Source: Nocardia harenae NBRC 108248 (GTDB taxonomy: Bacteria > Actinomycetota > Actinomycetes > Mycobacteriales > Mycobacteriaceae). From it: DNA of 64,000 bases. The stretch is from NCBI RefSeq assembly GCF_001612885.1, contig NZ_BDBH01000005.1, positions 186,001-250,000 on the forward strand. Reading direction: 5' to 3'. Position 1 is the first letter of the stretch, and each line of letters opens with the position of its first letter. Shown piece by piece: positions 52,726-62,535 of the stretch. The position numbers were made by a program, and so were the translations under genes. The notes beneath the pieces were generated by a model. That model was not told the origin of the DNA and made no database searches. It worked only from the letters and a program-made list of their open reading frames with translations.

Positions 52726-54102
52726 TCAGGCGTTCGGCCCGTACTCCTCCAGCATCTCGGTGACCAGCGCCGCGATCGGCGAGCGCTCGGAACGGGTGAG
52801 CGTGATGTGCGCGAAGAGCGGGTGCCCCTTCAGCTTCTCGATCACCGCGGCGACGCCGTCGTGCCTGCCCACCCGCAGGTTGTCGCGCTGCGCCACGTCG
52901 TGCGTGAGCACCACCCGCGACCCGCTGCCGAGCCGGCTGAGCACCGTGAGCAGGACATTGCGCTCCAGCGACTGCGCCTCGTCCACGATCACGAAGGAGT
53001 CGTGCAGCGAGCGGCCGCGGATGTGGGTGAGCGGAAGGACCTCCAGCATGTCCCGGCTCAGCACCTCCTCCAGCACCTCGCGGCTGGCCAGCCCGTCGAG
53101 GGTGTCGAAGACGGCCTGCGCCCACGGGCCCATCTTCTCACTCTCGCTGCCGGGCAGGTACCCCAGCTCCTGGCCGCCCACCGCGTACAGCGGCCGGAAC
53201 ACCACCACCTTGCGCTGCGTGCGCCGCTCCATCACGGCCTCCAGCCCGGCGGTCAGCGCCAGCGCCGACTTGCCGGTGCCCGCCCTTCCGCCCAGCGAGA
53301 CGATGCCCACACTCTCGTCCAGCAGCAAATCCAGCGCGATGCGCTGCTCGGCGGAGCGGCCGTGCAGCCCGAACGCCTCGCGCTCGCGCACCACCTGCAC
53401 CCGCTTGTCCGGCGTGACCCGCCCCAGCGCGCTGGAGTTCGGGCCGAGCAGCCGGATGCCTGCGTGGCAGGGCAGCTCGCGCGCCTCCTCCAGGTCGATC
53501 GAGGACTCGGCGTAGAGCGCGTCCACCCGATCGGCTGCGACATCCAGCTCGACCATCCCGGACCAGCCGGAGGTCACCACGTCCTGGGCGTGGTACTCCT
53601 CGGCCGCCAGCCCCACCGCGGAGGCCTTGACCCGCAGCGGGATGTCCTTCGAGACGAGCACCACCCGCGCGCCCTCGGCGGCCAGGTTCAGCGCGCAGGC
53701 GAGGATGCGGGAGTCGTTGGTGTCGGTGCGGAAGCCGACGGGGAGCACCGCGGGGTCGGTGTGGTTCAACTCCACCTGGAGGGTTCCGCCCTCGGTACCG
53801 ATCGGCAACCGCTCGTCCAGCCTGCCGTGCTGCAGCCGGAGATCGTCCAGGTTGCGCAGCGCCTCGCGGGCGAACCAACCCAGCTCGTGGTGGTGCCTCT
53901 TGGACTCCAGTTCACCGATCACGACCAGCGGGAGGACCGCGTGGTGCTCGCCGAACCGGGTGAAGGCCCAGGGATCGGAGAGCAGGACGGAGGTGTCGAT
54001 GACGAAGGTCTTCAAGCCGTCCCCGGCTTCCCCGCGGGGGGAATCTGCTTCAGCCGGTGAAATGGACGACGCGGGAGCGGAAACGGAGCGTGCAGCAGTC
54101 AC
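52726..54102 (-). CDS. phoH2: PhoH2: PIN-domain RNase fused to PhoH helicase/ATPase
   Basis: A 458-residue fusion. The N-terminal PIN domain (about 30-170) has [15 protein letters not shown] with catalytic Asp, [13 protein letters not shown] and [13 protein letters not shown]. The C-terminal PhoH ATPase has Walker [15 protein letters not shown] (about 270) and Walker [15 protein letters not shown]. PhoH2 unwinds and cuts RNA in mycobacteria. GTG at 54102 follows AGGAGCCC. In some genomes a small antitoxin-like gene precedes phoH2; the 295 bases upstream here hold none that I can support. Confidence 0.92.
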   Translation of the reverse strand: MTAARSVSAPASSISPAEADSPRGEAGDGLKTFVIDTSVLLSDPWAFTRFGEHHAVLPLVVIGELESKRHHHELGWFAREALRNLDDLRLQHGRLDERLPIGTEGGTLQVELNHTDPAVLPVGFRTDTNDSRILACALNLAAEGARVVLVSKDIPLRVKASAVGLAAEEYHAQDVVTSGWSGMVELDVAADRVDALYAESSIDLEEARELPCHAGIRLLGPNSSALGRVTPDKRVQVVREREAFGLHGRSAEQRIALDLLLDESVGIVSLGGRAGTGKSALALTAGLEAVMERRTQRKVVVFRPLYAVGGQELGYLPGSESEKMGPWAQAVFDTLDGLASREVLEEVLSRDMLEVLPLTHIRGRSLHDSFVIVDEAQSLERNVLLTVLSRLGSGSRVVLTHDVAQRDNLRVGRHDGVAAVIEKLKGHPLFAHITLTRSERSPIAALVTEMLEEYGPNA

Positions 54103-54397
54103 GGTGGGCTCCTAAAGTGTTCGCACGGCACCCGCACGAACGATCGCGCTGGACCGGTCCGTCCTGATGAAGGCCGACTTGCGTCAACCGCCACGAGGGC
54201 CGGGTGCCGGCCCCCTCGTACTGATTGCCTCAGTCACGGTCAGGACCTCCCGTACGAACCACAACGACGCGGTCCGCACCAACGAAGTTACCGCCGACCA
54301 CCGACACCGCGCTGCATGTAGCGCGGGACTGGCGGTGAATATGTCGTTAACGAGCAGGCAGCGGCATTTCGGCCGGGCTGCGGTTAAAGTCGCGGAC
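54103..54397. other. Divergent intergenic region
   Basis: Separates phoH2 from the small gene at 54398. Apart from the TAAAGT -10 box of that gene (54385-54390) I see no repeat, RNA gene or credible small gene. Confidence 0.5.
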
Positions 54398-54673
54398 ATG
54401 GCCGTACCAGAGGATCTCGCCGCACTGTCGTCCAAGGAGCTGCACGACCGGGCCGTCAAGCTGGCGGCGCGCCGCGGCGACGTGAAGTACCTGTGGCAAC
54501 TGCTGAAGCGCATCCCGGCGGCCGAGGCCGCGGCGGGCAAGGTCGGCGAGAGCGAGGCCGACATCAAGTACGTGCTTCCGCTCATCGACGACTACCTGCA
54601 CGCCGGGGAGGGCGAGGTCGCCGAACAGTTGCGCCCCTTCTACCTGGAGTACCTCACCGAGCACTCCCGGTAG
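54398..54673 (+). CDS. Small conserved-looking actinobacterial protein
   Basis: A 91-residue helical protein: PEDLAALSSKELHDRAVKLA, DVKYLWQLLKRIPAAEAAAG, SEADIKYVLPLIDDYLHAGE and EQLRPFYLEYLTEHSR. ATG at 54398 follows TAAAGT by seven bases, a leaderless start. Cytosolic, no known motif. Converges with the epoxide-hydrolase-like gene. Confidence 0.7.
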   Translation: MAVPEDLAALSSKELHDRAVKLAARRGDVKYLWQLLKRIPAAEAAAGKVGESEADIKYVLPLIDDYLHAGEGEVAEQLRPFYLEYLTEHSR

Positions 54674-54677
54674 CGGA

Positions 54678-55148
54678 TCAGCGGCGGGAGAACACCGCGC
54701 GGAAAACGCCGCCGACGGTGCCGCGCAGGAAGTTCTCCCAGCTGAAGTGGTCGTCCCAGAGCACGATCTTGCCCTCGCGGAGCACGAAGGTGCCCATCAC
54801 CCAGAACCGGATGGCGACCGGGCCGAGGCGCAGCACGTCGGTGCGGTCGGTGAGCACCACCGCGCCGTCGGCGGCGATGTGGTGCACCTCGACCGCGAAG
54901 CCGAAGGCGGGGCGGTCGAGGCCGCGCAGCACCCCGGCTACCCGGCGGGCGCCGCGCACATCCGGCAGCGTGGTGTTCTTCCACACCACGTCGGCATGCA
55001 GCAGCGCGACCGCCTCGTCGGTGGCACCGCGCTCCATCGCCTCCAGGAAGGCGCGGACGGTGCGCACCGACTGCGCGCCGGGGCTGCTGCCGTTGAGCGA
55101 CTGCGGCGCCGTGCCGCCGTTGCGGGTGGTCTCCAGATCGTCGGCCAT
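54678..55148 (-). CDS. Limonene-1,2-epoxide hydrolase family protein (EphG-like)
   Basis: A 156-residue protein of the SnoaL/LEH fold. The segments DEAVALLHADVVWKNTTLPD, VRGARRVAGVLRGLDRP, and FWVMGTFVLREGKIVLWDDH, FSWENFLRGTVGGVF follow the mycobacterial EphG pattern, including Asp and Arg positions used to activate water. It would hydrolyse small epoxides, perhaps sterol or lipid-derived. Confidence 0.82.
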   Translation of the reverse strand: MADDLETTRNGGTAPQSLNGSSPGAQSVRTVRAFLEAMERGATDEAVALLHADVVWKNTTLPDVRGARRVAGVLRGLDRPAFGFAVEVHHIAADGAVVLTDRTDVLRLGPVAIRFWVMGTFVLREGKIVLWDDHFSWENFLRGTVGGVFRAVFSRR

Positions 55149-55310
55149 GTACCGACGATAGGCGGATCTCCGCCACGGCGACAGCCCTCGGCTCCGTGTC
55201 GGAGCCCGGCCGGACGCATCCGTGGCTCGGGTCGGTGCCTGGCACGACGCCGCCGCGGCCGGGCGGCTATCCAGGCCGCGGAGGCGCCGGAAAGACCCCG
55301 AGACAGGGCC

Positions 55311-56603
55311 TCAGCCGAGCAGGCCCCACTCCTCGAGCCCGGAGTACAGCGGGAAATCCTGGGCCAGCTTGCGCACCCTGGCGCGCAGCGGCTCCAGCTC
55401 GCCGCCGGCGAGCGCGGTGGCGATGATGTCGGCGACCTCGGTGAACTCGGCGTCGCCGAAGCCGCGGGTGGCGAGCGCGGCGGTGCCGATGCGCAGCCCG
55501 GAGGTGACCATCGGCGGACGCGGGTCGAACGGGACGGCATTGCGGTTCACCGTGATCCCGATCTCGTGCAGCAGGTCCTCGCCCTGCTGGCCGTCGAGCT
55601 CGGAGTCGCGCAGATCCACCAGGACCAGGTGCACGTCGGTGCCGCCGGTCAGCACGCTGACGCCCTTACCCGCGACATCCGCGCCGGTCAGCCGCTCGGC
55701 GAGCAGCGCCGCACCGGAGAGGGTGCGCTCCTGGCGCTCCTTGAACTCCGGGGTGCCCGCGATCTTGAACGCCACCGCCTTGGCCGCGACGGCGTGCATG
55801 AGCGGCCCGCCCTGCTGGCCGGGGAAGACCGCGCTGTTCAGCTTCTTCGCGTACTCCTGCCTGGCCAGGATGATCCCGGAGCGCGGGCCGCCGAGCGTCT
55901 TGTGCACGGTGGAGGAGACCACGTCGGCGTGCGGCACCGGCGAGGGGTGCAGCCCGGCGGCGACCAGCCCGGCGAAGTGCGCCATATCCACCCACAGGTA
56001 GGCCCCGACCTCGTCCGCGATCGACCGGAAAGCCGCGAAATCCTGCTGCCGCGGGTACGCCGACCAGCCCGCCACGATCACCTTCGGCCTGGACGCCAGC
56101 GCGATCGAGCGCACCTCGTCCATGTCGATCCGGTGATCGTCCTTGCTCACCCCGTAGGAGTGCACGTCGTAGAGCCGGCCGGAGAAGTTCAGCCGCATGC
56201 CGTGCGTCAGGTGCCCGCCGTGCGCGAGATCCAGCCCGAGCAGCTTGTCGCCCGGCTCCAGCAGCGCGTGCAGCACCGCGGCGTTCGCCTGGGCGCCGGA
56301 GTGCGGCTGCACATTGGCGAAATCGGCGCCGAACAGCGCCTTCGCCCGCTCGCGCGCCAGATTCTCGACGACATCGACGTGCTCGCAGCCGCCGTAGTAG
56401 CGGCGGCCGGGGTACCCCTCGGCGTACTTGTTGGTGAGCACGCTGCCCTGCGCCTGCAGCACCGCGCGCGGCACGAAGTTCTCCGAGGCGATCATCTCGA
56501 GGGTGTCGCGCTCGCGGGCGAGTTCGCCCGCCACCGCGGCCGCGACCTCGGGGTCGAGCTCTGCGAGGGACTGGGTGTTCACCGAAGCGGTCGTCTGCGT
56601 CAC
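55311..56603 (-). CDS. glyA: Serine hydroxymethyltransferase
   Basis: A 430-residue PLP enzyme converting serine and tetrahydrofolate to glycine and methylene-THF. Seen: [73 protein letters not shown] and the PLP-lysine loop [17 protein letters not shown] at 56603 follows TAGAAT by seven bases (leaderless), which removes a longer upstream extension. Matches Rv1093 position. Confidence 0.96.
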   Translation of the reverse strand: MTQTTASVNTQSLAELDPEVAAAVAGELARERDTLEMIASENFVPRAVLQAQGSVLTNKYAEGYPGRRYYGGCEHVDVVENLARERAKALFGADFANVQPHSGAQANAAVLHALLEPGDKLLGLDLAHGGHLTHGMRLNFSGRLYDVHSYGVSKDDHRIDMDEVRSIALASRPKVIVAGWSAYPRQQDFAAFRSIADEVGAYLWVDMAHFAGLVAAGLHPSPVPHADVVSSTVHKTLGGPRSGIILARQEYAKKLNSAVFPGQQGGPLMHAVAAKAVAFKIAGTPEFKERQERTLSGAALLAERLTGADVAGKGVSVLTGGTDVHLVLVDLRDSELDGQQGEDLLHEIGITVNRNAVPFDPRPPMVTSGLRIGTAALATRGFGDAEFTEVADIIATALAGGELEPLRARVRKLAQDFPLYSGLEEWGLLG

Positions 56604-56759
56604 CCCGCCGATTCTATGGACCCGCTGCTCGCGCCCCGGCGCCGGGTGCGCTCCGGGTGCCCCTGAATTCACGGGCTGGACATGCGGCCGACGACCGGCG
56701 TGCATCTCGGGGGACGAGCGTGGCCCGTCACTTGTTGTTCACCGAATCGAGGACCGATC

Positions 56760-56870
56760 GTGTTCATTGCCACCCCCATCCAGGACGGCGGGCTCGGCAG
56801 CCTGCTCCAGATGTTCGTGAGCCTGCTCTGCACCCTCTCCGCCGGTTCGGGGTGCCCGACCCCGATCTGA
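56760..56870 (+). CDS. 36-residue hydrophobic peptide
   Basis: A short frame, FIATPIQDGGLGSLLQMFVS, LLCTLSAGSGCPTPI, begins at a GTG with a GAGGACC ribosome site six bases upstream and ends at 56870, one base before the end of the convergent DUF885 gene. It is hydrophobic with two cysteines and could be a membrane peptide. It lies in the glyA/DUF885 gap that otherwise holds nothing. Real existence is uncertain. Confidence 0.4.
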   Translation: MFIATPIQDGGLGSLLQMFVSLLCTLSAGSGCPTPI

Positions 56871-58079
56871 TCAGGCGACCGTCAGCTCCCGGCGCAGCGC
56901 GCCGGGGGTGAGCGGTTCGTCCAGCAACCGGCGGAAACGGTCGGCGCGGGCGGCGGCGTCGGCGGCCTCGTCCAGCCAGCCGCCGAGCAGCCGGTACCCC
57001 TCGACGTAGGTGCTGATGTAGGCGCGCCAGAGCGGCGAGGAGAGGAAGCGCAGCGACTGCCGCGCCCGCTCCGGGGTGGTGAGCGCCCAGCGCTCCAGGA
57101 ACCCGGCCACCTCGTCGGCGTCCCGGTGCCGGTCGTGCAGCAGCAGCGCCGCGTCCTGCCGCACTCCGAGCAGCCCGGCCGATGCCGCGGCAAGCTGCTC
57201 GGCCCGCTCGCCGTCGAAGCGCAGCCCGAGGTCGGCGTAGATCTCCTGCGCCCACAGCCCCCAGCCGGGGCCGATGACGGCCTTCAGGGCGAGGTCGGCC
57301 AGGCCCTCGGCCATCAGGCACTGCGGAGTGTTCACCAGGAAGAGCGTCTGCTCGTCCTGCCCGGCGGCGACCAGCCCGGCCTCCTTGCGGCAGTGCTCGG
57401 TGTGGTGCCCCGGGTACGCCTCGTGCGCGATCAGGTGCGGCAGGTTCGCCATCTGCTGGCGCAGGTCGGAGTTGATGGCGACGGTGGAGTGGTAGCCGCC
57501 GTTGTAGTAGTTGAAGCCGGACCACGGCTTGTCCCCGACCACCTCGTAGGTCACGTGCTCGCTGTCCGGCAGCGGGAAGCGCTCGCGCACCCGCTCGCGC
57601 AGTGCGCCGGAGAAGGCGGCGACGCAGTCGCGCAGCCGCTCCGGCGGGATCTCGTCGGCCTTCCGGTGCGCGGTGATCCGCTCGGCCAGCGAGCCGTCGC
57701 CCGGCAGCACCTCGTCCATTTTCCGGTGCGCCTCGCGGTAGACCGCCTCGTCGCCGGGGGCGATCTCGACGTCGAAGTAGGCCCGCACCTCGTCCACGAA
57801 GCCGATCTCGGCCCCGGCGAACTTGCGCCCGGAGCACTCCAGCGCGCGCAGGTGCACCTCGACGAATTCGGCGCGCTCCGGCGGCAATCCGGCGCCGGGC
57901 AGCTCGGCCCGCAGCGCGGCGGCCCTGCGGGCCAGCTCGGCGGGCTCGGGTGCGGGCGCGTTCTGCACCGCGCGGCGCAGCTCCGGGTCGCCGGTGAAAG
58001 CGTCGACGAACCCCTCCTCCAGCCGATCGAAGGCGAGGCCGAGCCGCAGGTACTCGGTGACGAGCGGATGCGCTTCCAT
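56871..58079 (-). CDS. DUF885 family metallopeptidase-like protein
   Basis: A 402-residue protein shorter than many DUF885 members (about 550). The zinc motif LIAHEAYPGHHTEHC is intact, followed by the downstream helix with MAEGLADLALKAV that provides the third ligand. YNGGYHSTVAIN precedes it. Probably a cytosolic peptidase. ATG at 58079 lies seven bases after TAGTCT (leaderless). Confidence 0.85.
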   Translation of the reverse strand: MEAHPLVTEYLRLGLAFDRLEEGFVDAFTGDPELRRAVQNAPAPEPAELARRAAALRAELPGAGLPPERAEFVEVHLRALECSGRKFAGAEIGFVDEVRAYFDVEIAPGDEAVYREAHRKMDEVLPGDGSLAERITAHRKADEIPPERLRDCVAAFSGALRERVRERFPLPDSEHVTYEVVGDKPWSGFNYYNGGYHSTVAINSDLRQQMANLPHLIAHEAYPGHHTEHCRKEAGLVAAGQDEQTLFLVNTPQCLMAEGLADLALKAVIGPGWGLWAQEIYADLGLRFDGERAEQLAAASAGLLGVRQDAALLLHDRHRDADEVAGFLERWALTTPERARQSLRFLSSPLWRAYISTYVEGYRLLGGWLDEAADAAARADRFRRLLDEPLTPGALRRELTVA

Positions 58080-58272
58080 TCGGCCGAGACTAGCGCGAAA
58101 CACGCCACCGGCGCAGTCGCGAAACACACCGCGGGCGCGGTGCCGATCGCGACCCCCCGTGCGGTGCGCCCGCGGCGCGGAGCACAATTCGGCTGTGCGG
58201 CGACGGCGGAAGGCGACTTTCCCCGCGCCGGCGCGCGACGGAGCGTGTTTGCACGGAGGAGGCATCGGGTAA

Positions 58273-59205
58273 GTGGCACGAATGGGCGAGCCGAGTCCGT
58301 ATGTGGAATTCGACCGGAAGCAATGGCGAAAACTCCGCAAATCGACTCCGCTGGTACTGACCGAGGAAGAACTGTTCGGGCTGCGCGGGCTCGGTGAACA
58401 GATCGATCTGGAAGAAGTGGCGGAGGTCTATCTGCCGCTCGCCCGGCTGATCCACCTCCAGGTGGCCGCCAGGCAACGACTTTTCGCGGCGACCGCGACC
58501 TTCCTCGGCGAAACGCACCCCGACAGCCAGGTGCCGTTCGTCATCGGGGTGGCGGGCAGCGTCGCGGTGGGCAAGTCGACCACCGCGCGCGTGCTGCAGG
58601 CGCTGCTGGCGCGCTGGGACCACCACCCGCGGGTGGACCTGGTCACCACCGACGGGTTCCTGCACCCCACAGCGGAGCTGACCCGGAGGGGCATCATGCA
58701 CCGCAAGGGCTTCCCGGAGAGCTATGACCGCCGCAAGCTGCTGCGATTCGTCACCGAGGTGAAGTCGGGGGCGGCCGAGGTGTGCGCGCCGGTGTACTCG
58801 CACGTCTCCTACGACATCGTGCCGAACGAGAAGCACTGCGTGCGCCAGCCCGACATCCTGATCGTCGAGGGGCTCAACGTGCTGCAGACCGGGCCCCGGC
58901 TCATGGTCTCCGACCTGTTCGACTTCTCCATCTACGTGGACGCCAGGATCGAGGACATCGAGAATTGGTACGTGCAGCGGTTTCTCACCCTGCGCGACGG
59001 CGCCTTCGCGGATCCGCGGGCACATTTCCACCATTACTCGGCGCTCACCGACGATCAGGCGGTGGTCGCGGCCCGCGATATCTGGAACTCGACCAACCGG
59101 CCGAATCTGGTGGAGAACATCCTGCCGACCCGCCCGCGCGCCACCCTGGTGCTGCGCAAGGACGCGGACCACACCATCAATCGGCTCCGGCTCCGGAAAT
59201 TGTGA
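58273..59205 (+). CDS. coaA: Type I pantothenate kinase
   Basis: A 310-residue CoaA: P-loop [18 protein letters not shown] (about 94-111), [56 protein letters not shown] and closing LRLRKL. First and controlling step of CoA synthesis. GTG at 58273 sits 12 bases after GGAGGAGG; an ATG three codons later is possible. Matches Rv1092c. Confidence 0.96.
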   Translation: MARMGEPSPYVEFDRKQWRKLRKSTPLVLTEEELFGLRGLGEQIDLEEVAEVYLPLARLIHLQVAARQRLFAATATFLGETHPDSQVPFVIGVAGSVAVGKSTTARVLQALLARWDHHPRVDLVTTDGFLHPTAELTRRGIMHRKGFPESYDRRKLLRFVTEVKSGAAEVCAPVYSHVSYDIVPNEKHCVRQPDILIVEGLNVLQTGPRLMVSDLFDFSIYVDARIEDIENWYVQRFLTLRDGAFADPRAHFHHYSALTDDQAVVAARDIWNSTNRPNLVENILPTRPRATLVLRKDADHTINRLRLRKL

Positions 59206-59217
59206 GATATCCGACAG

Positions 59218-59997
59218 TCAGACGCCGAAACGGCGGTGCCGCGCGGCGAAATCGCGGAGTGCGCGGAGAAAGTCGACGCGGCGGAATTCCGGCCAGTACG
59301 CCTCGGTGAACCAGATCTCCGAGTAGGCGCTCTGCCAGAGCAGGAATCCGGAGAGCCGCTGCTCGCCGGAGGTGCGGATCACCAGGTCCGGGTCGGGCTG
59401 GCCGGAGGTGTACAGGTGCTGGCCGATGGCGTTGACGGTGATCGACTGCACCAGATCCTCGCCGGTCTCGCCCGCGGCGATCTCCTGGCGCACCAGCGAG
59501 CGCACCGCGTCGGTGATCTCCTGCCTGCCGCCGTACCCGACCGCCACGTTGACGTGCACGCCCTGGCGGCCGATGGTGCGCTCGGCCGCGGTGCGCAACC
59601 GCTTGGCGATCAATTCGGGGAAGCCCTCCAGCGAGCCGATCAGCCGGACGCTCCAGTCCTGCTCCGGCGCGGAGAGCTCCTCGACCACGTCGGTGATGAC
59701 CTCGAAGAGCGTCTCCAGCTCCTCCGGGTCGCGCCGCAGGTTCTCGGTGGAGAGCAGGTAGACGGTGACCATCTCGATGCCCTCGTCGGCACACCAGCCG
59801 ACCAGCTCGGCGATCTTCAGCGCACCGACGCGGTGCCCGTGCCGGACGTCGGTGAACCCGTTCTCCCGCGCCCAGCGCCGGTTGCCGTCGCACATGACCG
59901 CGACGTGCCGGGGGTGCTCCCGCCCCGCGAGCTGCTTCGACAGCCGGGACTCGTAGAGGCGATAGGGCAACCCCCGCACCTGACTTCCAAGCTCCAC
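59218..59997 (-). CDS. Short-chain Z-isoprenyl diphosphate synthase (UppS family, Rv1086-like)
   Basis: A 259-residue cis-prenyltransferase. CDGNRRWARENGF holds the catalytic Asp, and VTVYLLSTENLRRDPEELE, NVAVGYGGRQEI, LYTSGQPDPDLVIRTSGEQR and SGFLLWQSAYSEIWF follow Rv1086, which makes Z,E-farnesyl diphosphate for decaprenyl phosphate. I start at GTG 59997 because TAGGGT ends seven bases upstream and the resulting N-terminus (ELGSQVRGLPYRLYE) aligns with the Rv1086 start; the upstream ATG at 60024 would add nine residues and put the promoter inside the gene. Confidence 0.92.
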   Translation of the reverse strand: MELGSQVRGLPYRLYESRLSKQLAGREHPRHVAVMCDGNRRWARENGFTDVRHGHRVGALKIAELVGWCADEGIEMVTVYLLSTENLRRDPEELETLFEVITDVVEELSAPEQDWSVRLIGSLEGFPELIAKRLRTAAERTIGRQGVHVNVAVGYGGRQEITDAVRSLVRQEIAAGETGEDLVQSITVNAIGQHLYTSGQPDPDLVIRTSGEQRLSGFLLWQSAYSEIWFTEAYWPEFRRVDFLRALRDFAARHRRFGV

Positions 59998-60071
59998 TCG
60001 GGTCACCCTACGCCTCGAGACCATGAACACAGCATCCGACGATTGCGGGCCGGTAGGGTTGCTGCCACCAT

Positions 60072-60093
60072 TAACCTACGGTTCCGTAGGTTA
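60072..60093. promoter_or_regulatory. 22-bp palindromic operator upstream of the hemolysin III gene
   Basis: TAACCTACGG-TT-CCGTAGGTTA is perfectly symmetrical with 10-bp arms. Its right arm contains TAGGTT (60087-60092), a fitting -10 box for the downstream gene, so a TetR-type dimer bound here would block transcription. The regulator is not encoded in the window. Confidence 0.7.
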
Positions 60094-60119
60094 CCGATGA
60101 GTTCAGTAGGAGGCATTCC

Positions 60120-60812
60120 GTGTCCGATACCGTCGGCACCGCCGCGTCGCCCGCCGAGGAGCTGGCCGAGGCGATCGGCAAGCCGCGGCTGCGCGGCTGG
60201 ATCCACACCTGGGCCGTCGGTGTCGCCGCCTTCGCGGTGATCGCGCTGGTCGGCGTGGCGGCCACGATCTCGGCGACCGCGGTCTTCGCCACCCTGGTCT
60301 ACGGCGTCACGGTGTGCGCGCTCTTCGGGGTGAGCGCGGTGTACCACCGGGTCACCTGGCGCACGCCGCGCACCCGGATCCGGATGAAGCGCGCCGACCA
60401 CTCCATGATCTTCGTCTTCATCGCGGGCAGCTACACCCCGTTCGCGCTGCTCGGGCTGCCCGGCTCGACCGGACGGACGCTGCTCGCGGTGGTCTGGGCT
60501 GGCGCGCTGGCCGGGGTGGCCCTGAAGTTGCTCTGGCCGACCGCGCCGCGCTGGGTCGGGGTGCCGCTCTACCTGCTGCTCGGCTGGGCGGTCGTGCCGG
60601 TGGCCGGGCAGCTGCACGCCGAGGTCGGGCTGGCGCCGCTGATCCTGCTGGTCATCGGCGGCCTCATCTACAGCGGCGGCGCCATCCTCTACGCCACCAA
60701 GTGGCCGAATCCGTGGCCCGCGGACTTCGGCCACCACGAGTTCTTCCACGCGGCCACGGTGCTGGCCGCGCTCGCCCACTACGCCGCGATCTGGCTGGTC
60801 CTGCTGCGCTGA
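60120..60812 (+). CDS. Hemolysin III family membrane protein (TrhA/PAQR)
   Basis: A 230-residue protein with seven membrane segments and the conserved polar residues of the CREST superfamily: SAVYHRVTW in the second segment, ADHSMIFVFIAGSYTPF and the final FGHHEFFHAATV with the His pair. Members influence membrane fluidity. GTG follows AGGAGG. Matches Rv1085c. Confidence 0.88.
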   Translation: MSDTVGTAASPAEELAEAIGKPRLRGWIHTWAVGVAAFAVIALVGVAATISATAVFATLVYGVTVCALFGVSAVYHRVTWRTPRTRIRMKRADHSMIFVFIAGSYTPFALLGLPGSTGRTLLAVVWAGALAGVALKLLWPTAPRWVGVPLYLLLGWAVVPVAGQLHAEVGLAPLILLVIGGLIYSGGAILYATKWPNPWPADFGHHEFFHAATVLAALAHYAAIWLVLLR

Positions 60813-60830
60813 CCCGGTAGGTTTCACCCT

Positions 60831-62381
60831 GTGATCGCTCGCCTCATGCTGTGGGCGCTGCAGGCCCGCTGGGGGCTGGCCGTCGTCGTGATCGCGGCCA
60901 ACCTCAGCGGCCTCGGCGTGATCGTCACCGCGCTCTGGCTGAACGGCTTCCTCGGCCGGCTCGGCCCGGACTGGCGCACGGCGCTGCTGCTGGTGGCGAT
61001 CTATCCGGCGATCGGCTTCCTCGTCGGGGTCGCGCTCGCGGTGCGCGACCGGCGCAGGCACTTCGGCTGGCTCGACGACCTGCGCAAACCCACCGCGGAG
61101 GAGGCGCGCGCGCTGCTCCGGCTGCCGGTGGCGATCACCGTGCGCGCGCTCGCGCTGTGGATACCGGGCGTGGTGATCGCGGCGGTGCTCTTCTCGCTCT
61201 TCGCCGACAGCACCAATCCGGCGGTCACCGCGGCCGTCTTCACGCTGGGCGCCTTCGAGTCGTCGGCGCTGACCTTCCTGATCGTGGACCGGCTGGTGCG
61301 GCCGGCCATTCCGGTGGTGGCCGCGGTGCTCGGCGCGACCATGCACTGGAGTTCGTCGGTGCTGGCCCGGGTGCTGGTCACCTGGGCGGTGGCCGGGGCC
61401 ATGCCCATGCTGCTGCTCATCACCGTGCTCGCCGACCCGGTGGCGGGCGCCCCGGACCGGGTGCGCACCGCCCTCTACCTCGCCATCGTCGGCTTCGCGG
61501 TGGGCGCGCTGGCGACCGCGTTCCTGGCCAGGGCGGTGGCCGCGCCGGTGCGCACGCTGCGGCTCGCGCTGGACCGGATCACCCTCGGTGAGCTGGACGT
61601 GCGGGTGCCGGTGGGCAGCGTCGGCGAGATCGGCAGGCTGGAGCACTCGGTGAACGAGCTGGCGGCCAGCCTGCGCGACCGGCAGCGGCTGCGCGACGTG
61701 TTCGGGCGGCACGTCGGGGCCGAGGTGGCGGAGCGGGCGCTGGTGGCGCGCGGCGTCGACCTGACCGGGGATGTGCGGGTGGTCTCGGCGCTCTTCGTCG
61801 ACGTCACCGGGTCGGTGGCGCTCTCCACCGGGCTGCCGCCGCAGGAGTTCGTCGCCAAGCTGAACCGGCTGCTCGGCACCGTGATCACCGCGACCGAGGA
61901 GAACGGCGGGCTGGTCAACAAGTTCGAGGGTGACGCGGCGCTCTGTATCTTCGGGGCGCCGATCGCGCTGCCGGACAATGCCACGCCCGCTCTGCGCGCC
62001 GCGCGCCGGATCCGGGACGAGGTGCTCGCCGCCGGGGAGCTGGATATCGGGATCGGGGTCGCGCGGGGGTTGGTCTTCGCCGGGGACGTCGGGGCCGATA
62101 CGCGGCTGGAGTTCACGGTGATCGGGGATGCGGTGAACCGGGCGGCCCGCCTCACCGGTGAGGCGAAGCGGGTGCCGCGGCGGATTCTGGTGAGTGTCGA
62201 TGTGCTCGAGGCGGCCTCGGCCGAGGAGCGGACGCACTGGGTGCATCTCGCGGATATCCAGTTGCGCGGGATGGGTGAGCCGACTCCGTGCTGGACGGAT
62301 GCGGTCGTGGACGGAGGTGCGTCCGGCGGAGCGGGTGCGTCCGGCGGAGCGGGTACGTCCGGCGTGGAGCGGGCACGGTAG
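60831..62381 (+). CDS. Membrane adenylate/guanylate cyclase with HAMP domain
   Basis: A 516-residue class III cyclase. Six membrane segments (1-235) are followed by HAMP (about 230-285, LDRITLGELDVRVPVGSVGE) and the catalytic domain (about 315-490): metal Asp in ALFVDVTGSVAL, LVNKFEGDAALCIFGAP with the base-selecting Lys, and VIGDAVNRAARLTGEAKRV with catalytic Asn and Arg. Where the second base-selecting residue is usually Asp, the segment reads LEFTVIG, a mild departure. The tail holds three near-identical GGASGGAGA-type repeats. GTG lies seven bases after TAGGTT (leaderless). Confidence 0.92.
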   Translation: MIARLMLWALQARWGLAVVVIAANLSGLGVIVTALWLNGFLGRLGPDWRTALLLVAIYPAIGFLVGVALAVRDRRRHFGWLDDLRKPTAEEARALLRLPVAITVRALALWIPGVVIAAVLFSLFADSTNPAVTAAVFTLGAFESSALTFLIVDRLVRPAIPVVAAVLGATMHWSSSVLARVLVTWAVAGAMPMLLLITVLADPVAGAPDRVRTALYLAIVGFAVGALATAFLARAVAAPVRTLRLALDRITLGELDVRVPVGSVGEIGRLEHSVNELAASLRDRQRLRDVFGRHVGAEVAERALVARGVDLTGDVRVVSALFVDVTGSVALSTGLPPQEFVAKLNRLLGTVITATEENGGLVNKFEGDAALCIFGAPIALPDNATPALRAARRIRDEVLAAGELDIGIGVARGLVFAGDVGADTRLEFTVIGDAVNRAARLTGEAKRVPRRILVSVDVLEAASAEERTHWVHLADIQLRGMGEPTPCWTDAVVDGGASGGAGASGGAGTSGVERAR

Positions 62382-62535
62382 GCGGGTTGGCGCGCCGCCA
62401 GGCACCCGGACGAGGTTCTCGGCGGCCGCTCCCACCGCAACCCCGGCAACCGCCGACCACTCATACCGCAATCTCGGCGGCCGCCGCCTGCTCCGGCCGC
62501 AAACCCGGCGGCTGCAGCCTGCTCCGGTGGCTCGG

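Noticed and set aside
60003-62471. Long - strand open frame opposite the hemolysin III and cyclase genes
   Set aside because: Low-complexity antisense frame; both + strand genes have clear families and promoters.
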